From Actinomycetes bacterium (lineage in GTDB: Bacteria; Actinomycetota; Thermoleophilia; Solirubrobacterales; Solirubrobacteraceae), in assembly GCA_023405705.1 (NCBI GenBank), contig JAEXXR010000517.1, positions 1 through 11,320 on the forward strand: DNA of 11,320 bases, read 5' to 3'. The notes under the pieces are model-generated. The model saw only the letters and a list, made by a program, of their open reading frames with translations, was not told the DNA's origin and ran no database searches. A program made the translations under genes and the position numbers. Positions 8,001 through 11,320 of the stretch are shown piece by piece. The first letter of the stretch is position 1; the number at the start of each line of letters is the position of its first letter.

Positions 8001-8223
8001 AGCGCTCGTGCCGCGCCGACGCCCACGCGCCGGCGAGCGTCGCGCAGACCAGCACGAGCACGCCGAGCAGCGCGATCGGCAGGCGCCGCCGCCGGAGCGT
8101 CACCGCTCTTCTCCGCTGCAGGCGCTCGCGCGCGACTTTGTCCGACGGTCCGGCATCACCCCCGTCCCTATCGGCAGCAGCGGGGCCGGGCTGTAGCTCA
8201 GGTGGCGGGCCGTCGCACGGCAT
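5095..8223 (-). CDS. Membrane CHASE-PAS-PAS-GGDEF-EAL protein (cyclic-di-GMP synthesis and breakdown)
   Basis: This 1042-residue inner-membrane sensor probably makes c-di-GMP from two GTP and/or hydrolyses it to pGpG. Order: Pro-rich basic cytoplasmic start; membrane helix about 48-69; CHASE-type extracellular sensor about 75-300; second helix about 302-323; PAS/PAC about 350-470; PAS/PAC about 485-605; GGDEF about 610-775; EAL about 785-1038. The GGDEF signature is intact (692-696), with an inhibitory RxxD site, RDSD, at 683-686. In the EAL domain the signature reads ELL (824-826). The expected acidic and other residues remain: N882, EVTE at 914-917, DD 944-945, K965, E1001 and Q1021. Both activities are therefore plausible. 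ATG 8221-8223 follows a perfect GGAGG by six bases and overlaps the STAS gene by 26 bases. An internal GTG at 8101-8103, after GGAG, is an alternative start just before the first helix. Confidence 0.93.
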   Translation of the reverse strand: MPCDGPPPELQPGPAAADRDGGDAGPSDKVARERLQRRRAVTLRRRRLPIALLGVLVLVCATLAGAWASARHERSIATERQQELHARAVSLLGSTLTNARARLIDLASLMSMPSATADDFELTANRLRSQAALGAVWHVSRIPGDATAGRPERYLLVQRLSRLSGPREGTDLATDPALRATLYATMELGVVQATEVTPIPGAGWRGMAFAAPIYRGGRVPATVEARRRATTGFAVAVYPAETVRMGIEAMVTEDVVYGLRLGDQWIAGSMPPADEALTTAFPGGGHDWLFAMGRPVPSYGVTWTILVAGLVITFALWLLIWMAARRERYALELVDARMAERDRAEAELRAAEQRHRLLADNSTDMILVFDPSGTVTYVSPASVELMGYQPEELIGRKPREFAHSDDRDEVIGARERVSEQGGTITVTSRIRHREGHYVWIEARVRRVIDPDTGEMREGQAIVRDVSDRIAADAALRVSVEQLAAAEQRFRTAFEAAPIGMALSDLDGCFIQVNDALCAITGYTREELEEMSFAELSHPADAARDEEMMNALLSGEQSTFWMEKRYVDVVGQVVWVAVHATLVRAADGTPQHFLGQIQDVSERVRYEAQLQHMADHDPLTGLLNRRSFERELNQHINRVQRYGAEGAALVLDIDRFKHINDTLGHNVGDELIVKVAQTLRTRLRDSDVLARLGGDEFAVLLPRGGREEAEAVAESILASVRAQSVLTTAGRRRPITTSVGIALFGESEGLSAEDVLVNADLAMYDAKEAGRDRAATYSSQERGASRMKARITWAERIRDALEEDRFTLYAQPIVELRSGAVRQHELLLRMLDEQGEVIPPAAFISIAERFDLMQEIDRWVVARAIRHMGEQRRLGRELTFEVNISGSSTGDPELLTIIQRELSENEVDPVNLVLEVTETTAVANIPRAQEFAQRLAELGCRFALDDFGAGFGSFYYLKHLPFDILKIDGEFVRSCTTSQTDQLLVRAAVEIARGMGKETIAEYVGDEATVELLRELGVDYAQGFHVGRPAPLDKALAGHFVSP

Positions 8224-8593
8224 CGGTCGCCTCCGCGCGCGTGGCGACGACCGGGAACAGCTCGTCGAGCCCCATCACGCTCAGGATCCGCGCCGTGCCG
8301 GGGTTCGTGTTGACGATCGCGAGCCGCCGCTGGAGCGACGCCAGCCGCCGCGCCGCCCGCAGCAACACCTGGCAGCCGCTGGCGTCGACGAAGGTGCAGC
8401 CGCTGAGGTCGGCGACGACGTGCGGCGGCGGATCGCCGTCGGCGTGGTCGCGCAGCAGGTCGCGCAGCTCCGGAGCCGTGAAGAGGTCGAGCTCGCCGCG
8501 GACCGCGATCACGACGACCTCGCCCTCGTCGAGGCGCTCCTCGGCCAGCCCGAACGGGGCCGGCGTGGCGTGGCTTTGGCGTGATTGCGTCAT
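8198..8593 (-). CDS. STAS-domain protein, anti-sigma factor antagonist type
   Basis: This 131-residue soluble protein has one STAS fold (about residues 18-120). Features are VVVIAVRGELDLFTAPELRDLL near the start and VVADLSGCTFVDASGCQVLL in the middle. In the SpoIIAA/RsbV family such proteins bind an anti-sigma kinase and free a sigma factor when unphosphorylated. The usual phosphorylated serine follows Asp in D-S-S/T-G. Here the motif is D70-A71-S72-G73, so the canonical position is alanine and only the second serine remains. It may be a non-switchable variant or may use S72. No kinase or sigma gene is in the window. Its 3' end overlaps the GGDEF-EAL gene by 26 bases, indicating co-expression. 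The ATG at 8591-8593 has no good ribosome site. A possible stress-type promoter lies upstream. Confidence 0.88.
   Translation of the reverse strand: MTQSRQSHATPAPFGLAEERLDEGEVVVIAVRGELDLFTAPELRDLLRDHADGDPPPHVVADLSGCTFVDASGCQVLLRAARRLASLQRRLAIVNTNPGTARILSVMGLDELFPVVATRAEATDAVRRPAT
8230..8234 (-). promoter_or_regulatory. Ribosome binding site inside the STAS gene for the GGDEF-EAL gene
   Basis: GGAGG on the minus strand, six bases before ATG 8221-8223, lies within the last codons of the STAS gene. It supports the overlapping start and translational coupling of the two genes. Confidence 0.65.
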
Positions 8594-8614
8594 TACCGGA
8601 TGACGGGCGGCGCG

Positions 8615-8640
8615 CGGGCTCGGGGCCGACGCCCCGCCCG
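8615..8640 (-). other. Hairpin in the leader of the STAS gene
   Basis: Ten G-C pairs form in two 5-bp blocks (CGGGC/GCCCG and GGGGC/GCCCC), with a two-base bulge and a four-base loop. It lies 22 bases before the STAS start codon and downstream of the suggested promoter at 8662-8687. If that promoter is used, the hairpin is part of the leader RNA and could affect translation or cause early termination. If not, it could be a second terminator for purH. No T-run follows. Confidence 0.5.
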
Positions 8641-8661
8641 AGAGCCTCCGGCGGCCTTCCC

Positions 8662-8687
8662 CTACCCCTTGCTCAGAGGCGGAAAAC
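8662..8687 (-). promoter_or_regulatory. Possible SigB/SigF-type promoter of the STAS gene
   Basis: On the minus strand, GTTT (8684-8687) is followed after 16 bases by GGGTAG (8662-8667). SigB of Bacillus and SigF of actinobacteria recognise GTTT, a spacer of about 14-17 bases, then GGGTA(T). The box lies 68 bases upstream of a gene of exactly the type that such sigma factors often autoregulate. Caution: the GTTT also forms part of the T-rich tail after the purH hairpin, so the match may be chance. Confidence 0.45.
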
Positions 8688-8711
8688 GAAAGGCCGCGGA
8701 GGTGGTCGGCC
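8683..8711 (-). terminator. Terminator after purH
   Basis: On the minus strand, GGCCG and CGGCC (8692-8711) can pair around a 10-base loop and are followed at once by the T-rich stretch TTTCGTTTT (8683-8691). It begins just 3 bases after the purH stop codon. The stem is short, so strength is uncertain, but the T-run is the best one after any gene in this GC-rich window. Confidence 0.5.
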
Positions 8712-8714
8712 AGG

Positions 8715-10316
8715 TCAGTGCTTGAAGTGGCGCCGGCTCGTGAAGACCATCGCGACGCCGGCTTCGTCGGCGGCGGCGATCACTTCCTGATCGCGCACCG
8801 ACCCGCCGGGCTGGATGATCGCGGTGACGCCCGCGTCGACCGCGAGCTGGGGCCCGTCCGCGAACGGGAAGAAGGCGTCGGAGGCGAGCACGGCGCCGCT
8901 CAGCGATCCCTCGCGCGCCTTCTCGACGGCGATCCGGACCGAGTCGACGCGGCTCATCTGGCCCGCGCCGATCCCGACCGAGGCGTTGTCCTTCGCCAGC
9001 ACGATCGCGTTGGAGCGGACGTGCTTGCAGACGCGCCAGGCGAACAGCAGCTCGCTCCACTCCTGGTCGGTCGGCTGGCGTCTGGTCGCGACGGTCATCT
9101 CGGCCCGCTCCTGCGTGTCGAGATCGCGGTCCTGCACCAGCAGGCCGCCGACGACCTGCTTGAGGTCGGGCTCGGCGAGGTGGAGCGGCAGGTTCTCGTC
9201 GTCCTGCAGCACCCGCATGTTTCTCTTCACGGACAGGACCTCGAGCGCCTCCTCGGAGTAGCCCGGGGCGAACAGCACCTCGATGAACTGCTTCACGAGC
9301 GCCTCGGCCAGCTCCCTGTCGACCGGCCGGTTGAGGCAGACGATGCCGCCGAAGGCCGACATCGGGTCGCACTCGAAGGCGCGCTCGTACGCCTCGACGG
9401 GCGTGTCGCCGGTCGCCACGCCGCACGGGTTGTTGTGCTTGACGATGACGCAGGCCGGCGCGTTGAACTCGCGCACCAGCAGGCGGGAGCCGTTGAGGTC
9501 GAGCAGGTTGTTGAACGACAGCGGCTTGCCGCCGAGCTGCCGGACGTTGGAGAGCAGGTGCGTCGGGGAGCCGACCTGCGCGTAGTAGGCGGCCCGCTGG
9601 TGCGGGTTCTCGCCGTAGGAGAGGTCGGTGACCTTCTCGAAGGCGCGCACGAACAGCTGCGGGAAGTCGTCACCGCGCTTCTCCGAGAACCAGCGCGTGA
9701 TCGCCGTGTCGTAGCGGGCGGTGTACGCGAACGCCTCGGCGGCGAGCGACTCGCGCGTGGCCAGCGACAGCATCCGGTCGGAGGCGCGCAGCTCGTCGAG
9801 GATCGCGTCGTAGCTGGCCGGCGAGACGACCGGCGCCGCGAAGGCGAAGTTCTTCGCCGCCGCGCGGATCATCGTCGGGCCGCCGATGTCGATGTTCTCG
9901 ATCACCTCGGAGTCGGCGACGCCGCGGCGCGCGACGGTCTGCTCGAACGGATAGAGGTTGACGCAGACGACGTCGACCATCTCGACCTCGGCGTCGCGCG
10001 CGGCCGAGAGGTGGCTCTCGTCGTCGCGGACGGCCAGCAGGCCGGCGTACAGCTTCGGGTGCAGCGTCTTGACGCGCCCGTCCATGATCTCCGGGAAGCC
10101 GGTGAAGTCGGTGATCGAACGGTGCGGGATGCCGGCGTCGGCGAGGACGCCGGCGGTGCCGCCGGTCGACACGATCTCGACGCCGAGGTCGGCGAGCCCG
10201 CGGGCGAACTCGACGATCCCCGTCTTGTCGGAGACCGACAGCAGCGCACGGCGGACCTGGACCTGCCCGGGGGCGGTCGGCGCGATCCCGTTGGGAGTCT
10301 CGGTTCCTTCAGACAC
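8715..10316 (-). CDS. purH: Bifunctional AICAR formyltransferase / IMP cyclohydrolase
   Basis: This enzyme catalyses the last two steps of de novo purine synthesis in the cytoplasm: it formylates AICAR with 10-formyl-tetrahydrofolate, then closes the ring to IMP. At 533 residues it is slightly long for the family because of about 20 extra, Pro-rich N-terminal residues. The N-terminal cyclohydrolase (MGS-like) domain shows LLSVSDKTG (25-33), STGGT (50-54), RVKTLHPK (81-88) and NIDIGGPTMIRAAAKN (141-156). The formyltransferase domain shows LSYGENPHQ (232-240) and the catalytic KHNNPCG with K293 and H294. The C-terminus ends RRHFKH, the usual family ending. The start is a GTG (10314-10316) with no purine-rich ribosome site upstream; no better in-frame start is seen. 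It follows purN by 43 bases and is probably cotranscribed. Confidence 0.97.
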   Translation of the reverse strand: MSEGTETPNGIAPTAPGQVQVRRALLSVSDKTGIVEFARGLADLGVEIVSTGGTAGVLADAGIPHRSITDFTGFPEIMDGRVKTLHPKLYAGLLAVRDDESHLSAARDAEVEMVDVVCVNLYPFEQTVARRGVADSEVIENIDIGGPTMIRAAAKNFAFAAPVVSPASYDAILDELRASDRMLSLATRESLAAEAFAYTARYDTAITRWFSEKRGDDFPQLFVRAFEKVTDLSYGENPHQRAAYYAQVGSPTHLLSNVRQLGGKPLSFNNLLDLNGSRLLVREFNAPACVIVKHNNPCGVATGDTPVEAYERAFECDPMSAFGGIVCLNRPVDRELAEALVKQFIEVLFAPGYSEEALEVLSVKRNMRVLQDDENLPLHLAEPDLKQVVGGLLVQDRDLDTQERAEMTVATRRQPTDQEWSELLFAWRVCKHVRSNAIVLAKDNASVGIGAGQMSRVDSVRIAVEKAREGSLSGAVLASDAFFPFADGPQLAVDAGVTAIIQPGGSVRDQEVIAAADEAGVAMVFTSRRHFKH

Positions 10317-10359
10317 GGATGGGAAGGTTAGGCGAAGCGGAGGCGCGACGCCCCGCGGG

Positions 10360-10977
10360 TTATGGATCCAGCAGCGTCCGGCGGGGGTCGGCCGGGTCCG
10401 GTCGCACCGCCCCGCGGGCGATCAGGCGGATCGCCTCCGGCAGCAGCTCGTGCTCGATCGCGTGGATGTGACCGAAGACCTCGGCGGCGTCGCGCGCGTG
10501 CGGCAGCTCGACGGCGCGCTGGAGGATGATCGGACCCGTGTCGACGCCCTCGTCGACGTAGTGGACGGTGACGCCGAAGACGCGCACCCCGTGCTCCAGC
10601 GCCTGCTCGACCGCTCTCAGGCCCGGAAAGGCCGGCAGCAGCGCGGGATGGACGTTGACGACCCGCTGCGGGAAGCGCGCGAGGAAGCCGGGCGTCAGCA
10701 GCTGCATGTAGCCGGCCAGCACGACCAGCTCGGCGCCCTGGCGCTCGATCCAGCCCGCCAGCGCGGCGTCGCGCGCGGCACGGTCGGGATGGTCGGCGAG
10801 CGGGAAGGCGGCCGTCGGGACGCCGGCCGCACGGGCCCGCTCCAGCGCGGGCGCGCCGGCGACGTTGGAGCCGACGCCGACGACCTCGATCCCGTCGCGG
10901 CCGTGGACGGTGTCGAGGATCGCCTGGAGGTTGGAGCCGGTGCCCGAGGCGAGCACGGCGATCGCGAAGCTGCTCAT
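10360..10977 (-). CDS. purN: Phosphoribosylglycinamide formyltransferase
   Basis: This enzyme transfers the formyl group of 10-formyl-tetrahydrofolate to GAR, giving FGAR, the third step of purine synthesis. At 205 residues it has the usual length. It shows the phosphate-binding ASGTGSN (10-16), the VNVHPALLPAFPG block with catalytic N108 and H110, and HYVDEGVDTGPII with D146. These correspond to N106, H108 and D144 of the Escherichia coli enzyme. The ATG at 10975-10977 overlaps the TGA of the upstream helicase gene as ATGA, which suggests coupled translation. purH follows after 43 bases, the common purN-purH order. Confidence 0.97.
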   Translation of the reverse strand: MSSFAIAVLASGTGSNLQAILDTVHGRDGIEVVGVGSNVAGAPALERARAAGVPTAAFPLADHPDRAARDAALAGWIERQGAELVVLAGYMQLLTPGFLARFPQRVVNVHPALLPAFPGLRAVEQALEHGVRVFGVTVHYVDEGVDTGPIILQRAVELPHARDAAEVFGHIHAIEHELLPEAIRLIARGAVRPDPADPRRTLLDP

Positions 10978-11320
10978 GCGGCGCCCACGGTACCGGTCCG
11001 CCCCGCTTCGGCGCGTGTCGAGCGCAGCGTCGGGTAGCGGCCGCCGGTCGAGCGCAGCCTGCCGCGCGCGATCAGCATGTCGACCTGCTGCAGCACCTGC
11101 TCGCCGCGCAGGTGGGCGAAGGTGCCGTACTGCGGCAGGCCGTCGTAGGAGTGCTCGGCGATCGCCTGCGAGCGGCTGCCGCGCACGATCTCGACGACGC
11201 GCGTGCGCCCGACGGCCGGCCTCGCCGCCTCGATCACGGCGACGATCGCCGCCGACAGCTCCTCCTCGTCGGCGCCCGGCGAGAAGGCGGCCGCGCCGTC
11301 GAGCCTGCGCAGGCCGCGCG
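10974..11320 (-). CDS. recQ: C-terminal part of a RecQ-type DNA helicase (RQC winged helix)
   Basis: The 114 residues visible before the TGA continue past the window edge, so the helicase motor is not seen. They match the winged-helix RQC domain of RecQ helicases. The phrases are TRVVEIVRGSRSQAIAEHSYDGL and PQYGTFAHL, then VDMLIARGRLRSTGGRYPTLR. RecQ proteins typically have I-x-V/I-L-R-G-S, H-x-x-L, YG and a final YPxLxLT strand at these places. RecQ unwinds DNA during repair and recombination. The protein ends about 15 residues after the domain, so there is no HRDC domain after it. A GTG at 11235-11237 is an internal valine, not the start. The stop overlaps the purN start, placing a repair gene at the head of a purine operon. 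Another winged-helix helicase remains possible. Confidence 0.72.
   Translation of the reverse strand, partial: RGLRRLDGAAAFSPGADEEELSAAIVAVIEAARPAVGRTRVVEIVRGSRSQAIAEHSYDGLPQYGTFAHLRGEQVLQQVDMLIARGRLRSTGGRYPTLRSTRAEAGRTGTVGAA

Noticed and set aside
6916..8196. A 426-codon plus-strand frame opposite the sensor part of the GGDEF-EAL gene
   Set aside because: It is dominated by Arg, His, Asp and Gly with no motif, while the minus-strand frame has clear membrane helices and CHASE/PAS sequence.
8718..10331. A 537-codon open frame on the plus strand opposite purH
   Set aside because: It mirrors purH almost exactly, and its low-complexity Arg/Val/Asp/Gly composition is a codon-bias shadow.
1..11320. 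Search for mobile elements, CRISPR arrays, phage genes or toxin-antitoxin pairs
   Set aside because: No spaced direct repeats, transposase or integrase motifs, terminal inverted repeats or shifts in base composition were seen. The genes share one codon style.

Overview
This window comes from a very GC-rich bacterium, most likely an actinobacterium. The coding style, tRNAs without encoded CCA and a possible GTTT/GGGTA stress-type promoter fit that group. Routine use of the arginine codon AGA despite the GC content made me think of the Thermoleophilia/Solirubrobacterales (Conexibacter-like) branch. That placement is an inference, not a proven assignment.

Layout. (1) Positions 1-3930 hold two divergent exported-protein genes. 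One is the signal-peptide start of a minus-strand gene cut by the window edge. The other is a 1243-residue secreted protein built of DUF11-like modules, an SdrD-B/Cna-B-like module, a Pro/Glu linker and a C-terminal DUF11-like module, with no visible wall anchor. It is followed by a 12-bp GC hairpin. (2) Positions 3931-4565 are an RNA-gene island: tRNA-Glu(UUC) on the minus strand and tRNA-Lys(UUU) on the plus strand, diverging from a 63-bp gap, each followed by a hairpin. (3) Positions 4566-8593, all minus, hold a signalling cluster. It comprises a STAS-domain (anti-anti-sigma type) protein, an overlapping 1042-residue CHASE-PAS-PAS-GGDEF-EAL membrane protein for cyclic-di-GMP turnover, and, after a gap with palindromic DNA, a small coiled-coil/winged-helix DNA-binding protein. 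(4) Positions 8715-11320, all minus, hold the end of a RecQ-type helicase, purN and purH.

How they work together. purN and purH catalyse the two folate-dependent formyl-transfer stages of de novo IMP synthesis. purN starts inside the stop codon of the helicase gene (ATGA), and purH follows 43 bases later, so the three look like one transcript. The STAS and GGDEF-EAL genes overlap by 26 bases and are probably co-expressed, which suggests that partner-switching signalling and cyclic-di-GMP are linked here. A GTTT-N16-GGGTAG sequence upstream of the STAS gene resembles promoters of the SigB/SigF stress sigma family. If real, it would close a feedback loop.

No insertion sequence, CRISPR array, prophage or toxin-antitoxin pair is visible. 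I do not see a clearly unprecedented system. The best candidates for a second look are the STAS/c-di-GMP pair with its putative stress promoter, and the palindromic control region of the winged-helix gene.
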